Origin: Diphasiastrum complanatum
Lineage: Eukaryota > Streptophyta > Lycopodiopsida > Lycopodiales > Lycopodiaceae
DNA: 64,000 nt
NCBI GenBank assembly: GCA_029204225.1
Contig: CM055103.1
Span: 45,506,880-45,570,879 of the forward strand
Direction of reading: 5' to 3'
Each line of letters begins with the position of its first letter. Position 1 is the first letter of the stretch. The position numbers and the translations under genes were made by a program. Positions 22,955-33,491 of this stretch are shown one piece after another. The notes under the pieces are model-generated. The model ran no database searches, had not been told where the DNA came from, and saw only the letters and a program-made list of their open reading frames with translations.

Positions 22955-24610
22955 CTACACAAGAAAATTCTCCAAACATGTGAGTAAAGCAAAGTGAGTC
23001 ATTTCCACTTGCTTACCTTTCTCTTGATCATCAAAGATATCAAAGATATGAATATCTTCATACCTTAACCTCTGGAAATACTCCCTCTCAAACATATGAT
23101 CTAGATCCAACAAGATCTCATCAATGCTTGATCTCGATCTTCCATAAAGGTTAGTGAAAACAATGTCACCATCATAAATCAAAAGATAGATTCCAAACTT
23201 TCCATATAACATGAAGAAGAGTAGGTGAAGATGAGTATCAAACCTAATAAATCCAGCCTTCTTAAGTCCATAACAAACCTCAGTAAGCTCATCAATGAGA
23301 TCTCCCTTCCCTCGAAGAAATTGCCTTTCGATTTGCTCCATGTAGTCTTCTCCAACCAACCTTTTGCCAGCTTGATCATGAGTGAACAATTCACAATCAT
23401 AGAATCCTTTGAGTTGATGAAGAGATGTGAGATCCATGTCTTGGATCTTCCCAAGAACCAATCTTCCATTTCTCTTTCCTTCATAAGACTTCCTCTTAAT
23501 GATTGCATCATAAGAAGTAGAAATCTCAAAGACATTAGAAGCCATGAGAAAAATGATTAGTACCTTCAACATAAGGATGATTGAAGTACTCTCTTTTTTC
23601 AAACAAGAACTTTTACTCAATGTTTTAGGTAATGACTCATATAATAATGATTCTTCCTCACTATCATTCACAATGACATCATTCAAAGTACATCCTACTT
23701 TGAACTCTTCACATACTTCTCTTCTCCTTGACTTGTGACTATCTCCCTCACCAAGTCTCTTGATAGAACCATTTGGTCTACTCTCTTTATGAAGACATGT
23801 GACTCGTCTTGCTGCAAAAATGACTTTCTTGGACTCATCACAAAGTAATGTAGAAGAACCACCTCCTTCATGAATGCACCTAGAAACATCTTTTTCCATA
23901 TGATCAAAGAAATCATTAGCAACAATCTTTTCCAAGGAAGAACCTTCACCTCCATTGATGAAGTTAGCTCTTTCCTCAACTTTTGCATGCTTGCACTTGC
24001 CATGAAGAACCATTGAAACAACATCATTATCCGCAAGACTAGCCAAGTTAGCACAAAGATGAACATCTCCAAGAAGCATACTAGATCTTGACCTAGATCT
24101 AGCATAAGGAAGCTTTTTAGACTTTTCATAAGATCCACAAATCTTATTGATGCTAAAAGGGAACTTTGGAAAGTTGAGACCAATCTCCTTTTTAATTCCA
24201 TCCTTTTTGTTAGCCATAACAAACGCATCAAGCTTGAAAAGTCTACCTTGTCTATTTCCCCTAGCAACCAAGATTTCTTCCTTTGTAATGAAACAAGCAT
24301 CACCACCAAACTTTACCATGTATCCTTTCTCTATCATTTGACCAACACTTAGAAAATTCTGAGAATTTAAAGTATTGTAAAGAACACCATCAAGTCTTGC
24401 TTTCCTATTAGTATAGAGACAAATAGGAATTGAACCAATACCTTCAATCACACACTCACCACCATTGGCCATGTGAATTGCTTTCTTGGCTCCATCATAA
24501 GTGACCAAAGAAGTAAAGAACTCCTTGTGACTAGTCATGTGTGAACTAGCTCCACTATCAATCCACCATGAATCTTTGTCACCTTCACTTGATATTGGAC
24601 TTGAGGACAC
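22955..24610 (-). CDS. N1 551-codon ORF: protease and pre-integrase head, mostly unrecognised body, RT-thumb-like tail
   Basis: The frame begins in the copia protease (WWIDSGASSHMTSHKEF, catalytic D-S-G intact) and the pre-integrase region (FLSVGQMIEKG, QGRLFKLDAFV). A trace of integrase follows (KKLPYARSRSRSSMLLGDVH). The next ~300 residues match nothing I recognise and lack the zinc site and catalytic residues of integrase. Near the end, CYGLKKAGFIRFDTHLHLL and YLLIYDGDIVFTN look like the end of a copia RT, with YDGD where YVDD is expected. The whole remains open for 551 codons, which is unusual for decayed pol. The start is probably a continuation of the upstream gag frame through a frame change near 24600. 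Confidence 0.6.
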   Translation of the reverse strand: MSSSPISSEGDKDSWWIDSGASSHMTSHKEFFTSLVTYDGAKKAIHMANGGECVIEGIGSIPICLYTNRKARLDGVLYNTLNSQNFLSVGQMIEKGYMVKFGGDACFITKEEILVARGNRQGRLFKLDAFVMANKKDGIKKEIGLNFPKFPFSINKICGSYEKSKKLPYARSRSRSSMLLGDVHLCANLASLADNDVVSMVLHGKCKHAKVEERANFINGGEGSSLEKIVANDFFDHMEKDVSRCIHEGGGSSTLLCDESKKVIFAARRVTCLHKESRPNGSIKRLGEGDSHKSRRREVCEEFKVGCTLNDVIVNDSEEESLLYESLPKTLSKSSCLKKESTSIILMLKVLIIFLMASNVFEISTSYDAIIKRKSYEGKRNGRLVLGKIQDMDLTSLHQLKGFYDCELFTHDQAGKRLVGEDYMEQIERQFLRGKGDLIDELTEVCYGLKKAGFIRFDTHLHLLFFMLYGKFGIYLLIYDGDIVFTNLYGRSRSSIDEILLDLDHMFEREYFQRLRYEDIHIFDIFDDQEKGKQVEMTHFALLTCLENFLV

Positions 24611-25461
24611 ATCAAAAGAGAATCACCACCACCTAGATCCTCATCATTAGTAGTAAAGTTGACTTTCTTGCTACCTTCATCTCTTTGCTTTTTCAAACAT
24701 TCATTTACAAAATGCCCTTTGACTACACAATAAAAGCATTTTAACTTTGAATTATCTTTCTTTTTGCCAAAATAAGAAGTCTCACCTTGATCTTGCCCTT
24801 TAGACCACTTGCCTTTGCCTTTGCCCTTGAATTTGCCTTTGATGAACATAGCATCCTCTTCATAATGAGATGTCGATATAGATCCACCTCCTCGTGATTG
24901 AAGCTTATACTCCTCATTCACCAAGATCTCTTGCAAATCCACAATACTTGGCAAAGTCTTTTGAATAGCAAAACTTTGAACAATATTAGCATGATCAAAT
25001 GCTTTAACCCTCAAAACAAAAGCATGAGTACTCTCTTCCTTCTTTTGAAAACTTTGAAAGATTTGCCTCCTAAGAGTAAGCACTCTTGATGTAGACTTGG
25101 ATTCATAAAGCTTCTTCAAAGCTTCCCAAGCCTTCAAAGATGATGTGCACTTACCAACTTCCTTGAGAAGTTCATTGGTAACATTCATCTTAATCATGTG
25201 TAGAGCTTTCTTTGCTCTCTTGTCATACCTCACTTGATCTTGAGATGCTTGAGGCCTCTCCTCCACACCTGCAACAATCTCCATCAACTCATTCATCTCC
25301 AATAAGGACTCCATCCTCACCTTCCAAGGAGAATAGTTGATTGAGGTAAGCCTATCATTGCTCTCCAACATAAATCCACCACTTGTAGCCATGTTGCAAT
25401 GACCTGATGTTCTTATTTCAACCTTTTCCAATGCACAAAGAACTCTCTTGAATGTCAACAA
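24535..25461 (-). CDS. N1 gag, internally shortened
   Basis: The Gag proper probably starts at the ATG near 25392 (MATSGGFMLESNDRLTSINY), since the same start is used by Copia-5. A UBN2-type region follows (KCTSSLKAWEALKKLYESKS, RVLTLRRQIFQSFQKKEES). FVLRVKAF is joined directly to DHANIVQSFAIQKTL, skipping roughly 30 residues that related Gags carry. The zinc knuckle CFYCVVKGHFVNEC is complete. The frame then shifts before the protease motif. An intact knuckle and an open frame suggest that Gag could still be made. Confidence 0.8.
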   Translation of the reverse strand: MLTFKRVLCALEKVEIRTSGHCNMATSGGFMLESNDRLTSINYSPWKVRMESLLEMNELMEIVAGVEERPQASQDQVRYDKRAKKALHMIKMNVTNELLKEVGKCTSSLKAWEALKKLYESKSTSRVLTLRRQIFQSFQKKEESTHAFVLRVKAFDHANIVQSFAIQKTLPSIVDLQEILVNEEYKLQSRGGGSISTSHYEEDAMFIKGKFKGKGKGKWSKGQDQGETSYFGKKKDNSKLKCFYCVVKGHFVNECLKKQRDEGSKKVNFTTNDEDLGGGDSLLMCPQVQYQVKVTKIHGGLIVELVHT

Positions 25462-25993
25462 ATGAACTCAAGAAGAAATCACAAAGATATGGAATCTCTC
25501 AAATCTCTTCTAGCACTTCTAACTAGAAAATCGACACATAGAATAGTGAGATCTTGATCAACCTATGATCTATCCTCAGTTTAATAATTCTTGCCACTTC
25601 CTAAGATTGAAACACACTCAAATGAAGTTCAATAACCTCACAAACTAGAGATCCAATGAAAATTAGGGTTTTGACAAAATCACAAAAAATTGAATATCTC
25701 AAATTCTACATGCAATTTCTAGAAACTTGATATATCCTCTTGTAGACTCCAATGAGACCTTCCTGATGCACAAAAAATCATCTAAATCCAATAAAACAAG
25801 TGTGAAATCAGAATCGATCAAGTATATAATCCTATATTGAGTTTTGACCTACAAAAGATCAATTCTACACATGCAAAAATGCTGATTTTTTAGTAGAAAT
25901 AATCTAGCATGCTCTAGCGTTGGTAACTCCTCCAAATCCTTGCTAAAGATGGCTGATCCTTTCATAAACTGAAACACAAGAGATCTGATACCA

Positions 25994-26634
25994 TGTGAAG
26001 GATTTCAGATCATTCAAGATCTAATCCATATCCCAAATCTTTGGCTGCAATAAGGAACAAACCAACGATCCTACCAATGTAGAAAAATCAGCATCTACAT
26101 ACAAAATGATATGCAAACTCTAAGAGATACTAATCAAACATGAATCAAAACATAGAATATGTTTTCTGTCCATACAATTACAGTACCCTATTGTATTTCA
26201 CATGTGTAAAACCAAAAATAGCAATAAATGATCATTCTACACAGAATTGCAAGATAACATCATGACAATGCACCAATGAGTAATAGAACCCAAAGAGAAC
26301 CATGTATAATGATGAAATGAGAGAGAGAAGAGAGAAGATATGTCTCTCCACGAGTTACATCCTTTTATAGAGTGTCCAAACCCTATTTGGCCACTTGGTT
26401 TTCCCTCCAAAATGTAAACCCTACTATTTTTGGGTATAAATTCAATGTACCCAAAGTTCAAATTTGAATCTCTCTCAAATCGGCTACCAAATCTTCCACA
26501 CTTTCAAAAAGTGTTTATTGAATGTATTTTAAACTAATATAACTTCGAAAATTTTATCTCTAAGTCTAAAATGAGTTTTGGCCTCTTATTGACAATTTAC
26601 CAAAATATGACTAAACTAGCTGAAATCTCTCACA
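25994..26634 (-). repeat. N1 5' LTR
   Basis: 641 bases, TGTGAAGG to CTCACA. The PBS follows on the sense (minus) side with no gap. A shortened palindrome TTCACATGTGTAAA occurs near 26197 at the site of the longer one in the 3' LTR. Confidence 0.95.
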
Positions 26635-26639
26635 TGTTG

Positions 26640-28025
26640 TAACGGTGCAGTTGGCAACAATGGTGAGTGATAGATGGCCTCGATGGTGCCGGGGCGGGTG
26701 GGGTCGAGGCCTCCCCATTGAGGCCCCGGCAGAGGGGTCTGGGGGACTGTGCTGGCCCCCAGCACTAAACGGTATGACTTGTATAAGATCGAACAGGTAT
26801 TTTGCGGGTCAAGTCACTAGTAGTTTCAATAATTTTTTTGGATTTTCTTAACAAAAACCTTCGCCTGATTGATATATGTTTTATTTTTGTGTATTACGAC
26901 TTTACAGAGCTTGGCGAAGATTCTTGTTGGCGAAGGATGGTTCAACGAAGGTTCTGAAAGCAATCTGGACGTGATTTGGACTAGGAAACTTCGCCACTAT
27001 TCTTCTGATGGAGACTAACCTTCGCCGACTTGCAAGGAAGTATAGATTGATGATCAGAGGGCTGGCAAAGGTTAGGCGAAGATTATCATGGTGAGAAATA
27101 GTCTGGCAAAGGTTCAGAAGGCAATTTGGCACTTTTGAGAGCTGGAAACATTTGCCAGACTAGTTATAGGTAATATTAACCTTCACCCAGTTCACAGATA
27201 CTTCAAAACAATGTTTTATGACTATATTGAGCTCGACAAAGATTAATGATATACTAGTGAAGGTTTATGAAGGTTGGCGAAGGTTTAAATTTTTCTCTGA
27301 GTACTGGGAACGTTTGCCTGACCATTGATTCTCAATATTAACCTTCGCTGACTTCACTGAAGCTAGAAAACATGGAAAAGTAGCTACTGGCAAACTGGCG
27401 AAGGTTTATAGTAACTACTTTTGCAGATATTGAAGTTGGCGAGGATTCTGATGGCAAATTCCTATATTTGGTGTCTAAGAACCTTTGCCAGAGACCGTAC
27501 ACTCAGTATTAACCTTCGCCGACCTCCAAGATGGCTCTGATGCTAAAATGAAGCTGGGCGAAGGTTGTCTGGGGTGTTTTGGGCTAGTATGAGATTCTAG
27601 ACATTTTTTTACAAAGGTTTTTTCATTTTTCTAGCTATTTTTTGGCAATTTTGGCAAACTGGCTGGGAAATAACCTTCACCTGACTAGTTGTAGGTATTG
27701 ATGATGTGGCAAAATGTACTGCCAGATGGGCAAAGGTTGGTTTGAGCAGATCAAAAAGTTATAAGGTCTGATAGGTGTTTTTTGGCTCTTTTCTGGACAG
27801 TTTGTCAAAACTACATGGTTTTTTCTGATTTTTTTAGATTTTTAGGATCTATGGAAGGGATAGGGTGCTGGGATTTGATGTTTCTCACCTCTAAATCCCT
27901 CTCCACAGATCATACCACAACAAATCTAACCTCTACTCCACACTAATTTAGCCCCCACACATCCATTCAAGCAAAAATCACAAGATGAATGCATGCAAGC
28001 TAAACAACAAGAAAATGCTAATCTA
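26640..28025 (-). other. Gypsy-1 leader with dense GGCGAAGGTT-like decamers
   Basis: The leader between the N1 insertion and the PBS has no ORF. From about 26855 to 27740 it carries roughly twenty copies of GGCGAAGGTT or near variants, in both orientations, often as a forward copy followed by AACCTTCGCC some tens of bases later. Examples are 26857, 26930, 27019, 27275, 27400, 27513 and 27559. The spacing is irregular. Few sequences of this type occur elsewhere except around 1020-1690. The role is unknown; fold-back structure of the leader RNA or protein binding are possibilities. Confidence 0.8.
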
Positions 28026-28044
28026 TTCCCCGGCAATGGTGCCA
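28025..28044 (-). other. Gypsy-1 primer binding site
   Basis: The minus strand reads TGGCACCATTGCCGGGGAAT starting six bases inside the 5' LTR. It closely resembles the TGGCGCCGTTGCCGGGG-type site known from Athila and Tat elements, which pairs with the 3' end of tRNA-Asp. Three or so differences are visible, consistent with G/C to A/T decay. Confidence 0.85.
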
Positions 28045-28050
28045 AAAATT

Positions 28051-28306
28051 TGTAGCGGCCTTGGTTCACCTGTCATGCATAGATTTGTTCCCAAGGGAAT
28101 AGTGCTTCCCTTGCGAAGTTAGTTTGCAAATCCTACTCTAACCACACCTAACTCTAACTATCCACCCTACTTTAACCAGAAGCATGAGAAGGAAGAATAG
28201 ATTACAATGGGGGAGGTGCTTACATCCTATCCTCTCTACTCTCTTAGAAATCATTAACAACATGCAAGTAGAGAGAAGAAGCAAATGGAAAGCAAATATA
28301 AAATGC

Positions 28307-28361
<55 letters not shown>

Positions 28362-28851
28362 AAGCAAGGATGTTTGAATCTCATTTGGGCATAATCTTCT
28401 CCTCCTATTGAACATGGAAATATGGTACAAAGGGTGCCTTTTTATGGATGGGGAAGGCCCTTGCCCCTTTCTCCTATTGGTTAGTTACAATGGCAAGGAT
28501 CCTAATCCAACCCTCCTAACTAACACAAAATGAATCTAATGGTCCTTTAAGAAAGCACAAGGGCACTCACATAATTCATGTGAGTTCTAATTTTGGCCCT
28601 TTTAGCTTTTTTATTAACAACTTGACTTAGGGCCTCTAATGTCATTTGAGAGTTTTAGGCCCCTAGTCACTTATTCCTAATTCTACAAGTTCTACAAAAC
28701 CAAATTGCGTGCTCATTGGGTTGGGTTTATACACGCAGGAAGCTAGTGCCCTCACACTTATTACTCTACATGTACAGTATACTGTGGCGGGGCCTACTTG
28801 GTAAGCTTAGCCAGTAGTACTTTAGTGACGGGACCCACTAAGTGCCCAACA
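28051..28851 (-). repeat. Gypsy-1 5' LTR
   Basis: 801 bases; almost the same as the 3' LTR, except for a shorter GA tract (28313-28359) and scattered substitutions. The outer edge is followed by the target duplication GGCCT. Confidence 0.95.
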
Positions 28852-28856
28852 GGCCT

Positions 28857-29662
28857 TCAGAATGCGCGGCTGGCAGAGATCGATCTCAAGCCTTAAAATG
28901 AAGACATTGGTGCTTGACTCGGATCTACTACTTATGTGGTATCTGGGCCTGTGCCCTGCCCTTGGGCTTAGCTTTGAGTTGTGGCTTTGAGCTGGCCCTT
29001 GGTCTTGTGTATTCGACCTCGTCGCTGTGTCCTTGGTCTTGGCTCTAATTAGCATGTGCAACATCATGCGTTGGTGGTGTTGTAATCACCACCGAGGTAG
29101 GTTGTGGTTTCTATGCCATGAGGTTTTGGCACGCTTTGAGTTCGCTCTTTGCTTAGCTGAACTCATGGTTTGCACTCACACGTTATCGGTCAAACTCCGC
29201 CTAGTAGTTGTTCAGGGTTTGACTGTATACCTGCATCTACTGCCTGTACAAGTTCATCTCAATTTGTATGAGAGGTCAATCTGCAGGTACTAGTTATGCT
29301 AACCATATGGCCTTCTCTGCTTGTAAGGTTTGCACCTCCACTCCCAGGCGATTATTCTCTGTTTCATAGATTTGTAGGGGCTAGCCGTTGCTTTGCCACT
29401 TGCTAAAGCTCTTGGACTTGGGAAGAGGTGCCCGTTACTGACTTAAGGAGGCTCAAGATATAGTTGTGTAGGCCATCCTCGTGTTGCATCGGCTTTAGGA
29501 TCTTGTCTTTTTGTGTCTGCTCATGCTGGTTGGCTATTTGCAGGTCTTGTTGGAGCTTCGTGAGTTTCGCTTGCAGCTTCATGTTGTCAGTAGCCAGTTT
29601 TACCACACGACCGTCCAATATTGTTTTGGTGGCAATCACGTCCTGGACAAATGTGCCCAAAG
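28857..29662 (-). pseudogene. aORF copy 2, coiled-coil C-terminal part
   Basis: This minus-strand segment lies between Gypsy-1 and Copia-4 and is continuous with 33492 once Copia-4 is removed. A clear frame 29660-29403 (GTFVQDVIATKTILDGRVV, then KLQAKLTKLQQDLQIANQHE) has heptad-like spacing and should form a coiled coil. After a stop near 29403 further pieces read ENNRLGVEVQTLQAEKAIW and, by 29060, a basic/Gln-rich region. The frame is not the same as that upstream of Copia-4, so a frameshift exists near the junction. No known family is recognised. Confidence 0.5.
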
Positions 29663-30500
29663 TGATAAAATTTTAGTTTTAGGACATTAATGATTGTACT
29701 TAACAATCATAGAGAGTTATTGGTTGCTTAATCAATGGATCTATCAAGTTCTACACTTTAGATCTTGATCTAGATTCACTACACTTAGATTTAAGCAAGA
29801 GCAATGGATCAAATCTTCATAAATAAGTGAGAGCGGCCTCACACGTCTGGAGTGTTGTCCATTTTACGGCCTGCACCTGAAACAACAAGTACATTGGTTC
29901 TTGATAACAATCATTCAATAAAGTCACAATTCTATTGACTAGAAATCTCACAAAAGTGTAGAATGCAAAAATCTCATCAATCTCATTAGCAAAATGATGA
30001 TCCTTTTATGGATCAAGTACATCCACGAGTCTGGTATAGTCCAGCAGGTCTTCACACATGTGAAGAGTGCCACATCACTCAAATCTATCCATTTGATCCA
30101 TCCTTATCCAAAGTTGACCTTCTAGATATGGCTAAAATCCAAAGAGCTAGTCTCCTAGAATATAGGAATATTCCCTACATAATAGGATCTAAGGAAAATG
30201 GTCAACTCTTATCTTCTAGAACTCTATACACACGTGTGAACATCCACTTGCCATGTGGGAGCATTTACTCATGCACATGCAAGGATAAGCTAACTTCTAG
30301 GTGACTAGTCAACTTGACTAAAAACTAGTCATATCATGTTCACACTTGACTTGATTGATACAAAATCAAAGTGGATATTTACAAATATGAAAAGTACTTT
30401 CTTTCACACATGGGTGTGAAATCAGATCATGAACATTGTACTCATGATTGATCTTTATTTACAATAAAAAATGACAAGTGAGAAGTGACAATTTTCAACA
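29663..30500 (-). repeat. Copia-4 3' LTR
   Basis: 838 bases; in sense it starts TGTTGAAAATTG after a GAGGAGGAG polypurine tract and ends TTTATCA. Palindromes TTCACACATGTGAA (30051) and ACACACGTGTGAA (30228) are present. The right remnant matches its 30367-30500 end, apart from a small duplication/deletion around the CACACGTG words. Confidence 0.9.
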
Positions 30501-30507
30501 CTCCTCC

Positions 30508-31700
30508 TCACTTATAACTTGGCAAATCTAATGTCCATCTATCTACAATTCCAAGAGCATATCTTAACTTGTAAAATGGATCTTTGGACAATTGCTTGGT
30601 TAAGATATCAACTATGCATTCGGATGATGGTACATGATGTAGTTGCACCTCCTTGGATTGTACCTTCTCCCTCACAAAGTGGTGAGCTATCTCAATATGC
30701 TTTGTTCTAGTATGGAAGATAGGATTGGAAGCAATTTGTTGAGAAGCTTGATTGTCACAATATATGTAAGGGATCTCCTCGGCCTTTAGCACATGTAGCT
30801 CCATCAAGAGTCTTCTTAGCCATAGGAGCTCTTTAGTTTTTGAAGTCAATGCCTTGTACTCGGTTTCACAAGAAGATAGTGAGATAGTATCTTGCTTTTT
30901 GGAAAGCCAAGATATTACTCCTCCACAAAGGAATGTTGCAAATGCACTAATGGACTTTCTATCCATCTTGTCACCTGCAAAATCTGAACCAGTAGGCTCT
31001 GAAGTGCAAGTTAGATCCTTCATAAATTATGCCAAAAATTCTAGTACTAGAAACATATCTAAGCACTCTCTTGGCACTTTTCCAATGATGCAAGAATGGA
31101 AGTAGCATACTTAGATTGACTCATGAAAGTACAATTGCTACTTCTAGACACTTCTATCCTCAAAAATAAACTCTAGGAACATCAACATGAAGCACAAAAA
31201 TGATGATATTTCCCTCATTACATTTGAAATATAAAGAAGGTTCATAAGCACTTAGTACATAGCCAAGGGAATAGAGAAATCATGCAACCTAGAGTACCAA
31301 GCTCTAGGTGCTTGCTTCAAGCCATATAGGCTCTTCCTTAAGTAGCACAAGTTTTGCTCCTCACCAACCTTGATGAAGCCCTTGGGTTACATCATGTAGA
31401 TTTCCTCTTCTAAGAAGCCATTCAAGAAAGCATTTGTCACATCCATTTGGTAGAGATCCCACTTGAAGTAGCAATGCAAATGATTAATCTAATAGTTACA
31501 AGCTTAGCTATAGGTGCAAATGTTTGAAGAAATCCTTTAGCAAAGAGCCTAGCCTTGTACTTACTAATAGACCCTTCTTGATTGTACTTTATTCTATAAA
31601 TCCACTTACATGCAAGTGCCTTCTTCCCTCTTGGAAGATTTAAAGATTCCAAGTATGATTTTCTTCTAATGCATCATACTCTACTTGCATTGCATCTCTC
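30508..31700 (-). pseudogene. Copia-4 RT fragment and RNase H
   Basis: RNase H (31023-30508) is open: DRKSISAFATFLCGGVISW, SSCETEYKALTSKTKELLW, YCDNQASQQIAS and HIEIAHHFVREKV. RT is reduced to its first palm motif (KALACKWIYRIKYNQ, ARLFAKGFLQTFAPIAKLV) and scraps. The region of the YVDD box reads FVLHVDVPRVYF, so the catalytic Asp pair is lost. Several stops and deletions separate the two. Confidence 0.85.
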
Positions 31701-31755
31701 CAAACTTTAGATCTAGATGCTTCTTCAAAAGATGATGGTTCTTCAAGCAATGTAA

Positions 31756-33300
31756 CTAAGAAGGAGTAAGAGGTAGAAGATGTAGAGTCTTCCTTTTGCT
31801 TTCCCTTGTCCACATAGGTGAGCCTTGAGGGCTCGGCCTTGCGTCTTGTTGATCTTCTCGGCCCCCTTTGACTAGGATCTTTGTCTCCATCCCGAGTTTG
31901 TCAAGATCCTCCTCGAGTTTGTCAAGATCTTCCTTGGGTTTGTCAAGATCTTCAATGCACAATGGTTTAGATCCATTAGACAAGATTTTAGCAAATTGTG
32001 ACTCATCAAAAAGTACATCCTTGCTTACCTTTACTTTCTTGGATATAGGATCATATATTCTATAGCCCTTGCTATTTTCTCCATAACCAACAAAAATCCC
32101 TTTGAAGGAGGTAGCATCTTCCTTCCTTCTTGTCTGCAAAGGGATGTGGACATAACAAATACATCCAAAGATTTTAAAATCTTTTACATTGGGTTTCTTA
32201 CCAAACAAGGCTTGATATGGTGAGATCCCATCAATAGCACTACTAGGAAGTCTATTACACAAGTAATTAGCACAAGTTATACCTTCTCCCCAAAATGAGA
32301 TGGGAAGTGATGCATCAAGTCTTAAAGACTTTGCACATTCACATAGACTCCTATTTTCTCTCGGCCACCCCATTTGTTGGTGGGTGTAGGAACAAGTGTA
32401 TTGCAATTTAATGCCATTGATCTCACAAAAATCTTTCATTTTACTAGAGGTGTACTCTCCTCCATTATCACATCTTAGTGCCTTGATGGAAGTTCTAAGT
32501 TGCTTCTCAACTAGAGACTTGAACTTAATGAAAGCTTCATATACAAGACTTTTCTTTGATAGTAACTCAATCCATGTGAATCTAGTACAATCATCTATAA
32601 ATGTTACATACATCAAGGCACCTCCATTACTTGCATGTGAAAAACTATGTACATCAAAATTTATTAGATCCAAGGGAGAGGGAGATCTTGATGAAGCTCC
32701 GTTGTAAGAAGATTTGTGTGACTTTGCAAGGCCACATGCCTCACACATCTTTCCACACTTTTTGAAAGCTTTTGGTAGGCCGAGAGCTAGCTCCTTGCTT
32801 GCCATTGACTCCATGGATTGAAGATTAGGATGCCCTAATCTCTTATGCCAAAGCTCCACTTGAGATAGCTCCTCCCTAGCCAAGTTCACACTTTCATTTG
32901 CAACATTAGCATCCAACTTGAAAAGTCTACCTTGCTTAATGCCACTAGCTATGCACTTATCATTTTTCAAGATGGAACAAACTCCATACTTGAAATGTAC
33001 ATCTAGTCCATTGTCCATTAATTGTCCTACACTAAGCAAGTTTCTTGAAATGGTAGGAACGTACAAAACAATATCTAGATCTATCATTTTAGATGTGCCT
33101 AAGCAAAGAGGAATAGATCCTATACCATCTATCTTGCATTCTTGATCACTAGCAGTGTATATTGACTTCTTAGAGTCATTACAAGAGAGAAGAGTAGAAA
33201 AATAATGCTTGTTAGAAGACATGTGGGAACTAGCCCCACTATCTGTCCACCATGTGTCTTGACTTGAAGTTGTGTAGATGCAACCATTAAGGATGTGTTG
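31756..33300 (-). CDS. Copia-4 protease to integrase ORF, 488 codons
   Basis: This long frame starts inside the protease (upstream DSGASSHMSS visible near 33240) and covers the pre-integrase finger (LWHKRLGHPNLQSM, CEACGLAKSHKSS) and the integrase core. Triad contexts are LINFDVHSFSH, RCDNGGEYTSS and, for the third, QQMGWPRENRSLCE where GVAERKNR is expected. The Glu is present but the surrounding motif is altered. The first Asp is present. The C-terminal part (FKIFGCICYVHIPLQTR, KGIFVGYGENSKGY) is typical. Open frame but doubtful catalysis. Confidence 0.88.
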   Translation of the reverse strand, partial: QHILNGCIYTTSSQDTWWTDSGASSHMSSNKHYFSTLLSCNDSKKSIYTASDQECKIDGIGSIPLCLGTSKMIDLDIVLYVPTISRNLLSVGQLMDNGLDVHFKYGVCSILKNDKCIASGIKQGRLFKLDANVANESVNLAREELSQVELWHKRLGHPNLQSMESMASKELALGLPKAFKKCGKMCEACGLAKSHKSSYNGASSRSPSPLDLINFDVHSFSHASNGGALMYVTFIDDCTRFTWIELLSKKSLVYEAFIKFKSLVEKQLRTSIKALRCDNGGEYTSSKMKDFCEINGIKLQYTCSYTHQQMGWPRENRSLCECAKSLRLDASLPISFWGEGITCANYLCNRLPSSAIDGISPYQALFGKKPNVKDFKIFGCICYVHIPLQTRRKEDATSFKGIFVGYGENSKGYRIYDPISKKVKVSKDVLFDESQFAKILSNGSKPLCIEDLDKPKEDLDKLEEDLDKLGMETKILVKGGREDQQDARPSPQGSPMWTRESKRKTLHLLPLTPS

Positions 33301-33347
33301 AATCCATCCTCATCTTCTTCCTCTTGAGCAATGTTCCCTTGAACTCC

Positions 33348-33486
33348 ATTTACAGATATGAAAAGTACTTTCTTTCACACGTGGGAAAGGCTTCCACACG
33401 TGTGAAATTTGATCATGGACATTGTACTCATGATTGATCTTTATTTACAATAAAAAATGACAAGTGAGAAGTGACAATTTTCAACA
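33348..33486 (-). repeat. Copia-4 5' LTR remnant
   Basis: 139 bases matching the end of the left LTR, adjacent to TSD CAAAG. It contains TCCACACGTGTGAAA near 33392. Confidence 0.9.
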
Positions 33487-33491
33487 CAAAG

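Larger units (their letters stand above)
21437..26634 (-). mobile_element. N1: complete non-autonomous copia element nested in Gypsy-1
   Basis: LTRs at 21437-22080 and 25994-26634 begin TGTGAAG and end CACA. Both flanks carry the 5-bp duplication TGTTG (21432-21436 and 26635-26639). A PBS complementary to initiator tRNA-Met lies beside the right LTR (minus strand TGGTATCAGA from 25993) and a polypurine tract GAAGAGGGAG beside the left one. Inside are gag, a protease motif, and then long open frames that are not an ordinary copia pol. Integrase and a working reverse transcriptase are lacking, so it would depend on another element, probably of the Copia-5 family, whose Gag it resembles. Confidence 0.93.
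29663..33486 (-). mobile_element. Copia-4: copia element with both ends but deleted interior, TSD CAAAG
   Basis: A full left LTR (29663-30500) and a short right LTR remnant (33348-33486) are bounded on the outside by CAAAG (29658-29662 and 33487-33491). On the minus strand the 5' LTR has lost its first part, together with PBS and gag, by a deletion with one end at about 33348. Protease to integrase (33300-31756), part of RT and RNase H remain. The element sits inside aORF copy 2. Confidence 0.9.

Noticed and set aside
29027-29293. Plus-strand 88-codon ORF rich in Leu and His
   Set aside because: It is antisense to the aORF copy 2 tail and has no recognisable feature.
30008-30304. 98-codon ORF inside the Copia-4 LTR
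   Set aside because: It lies wholly in the LTR, has no family match and is open by chance.
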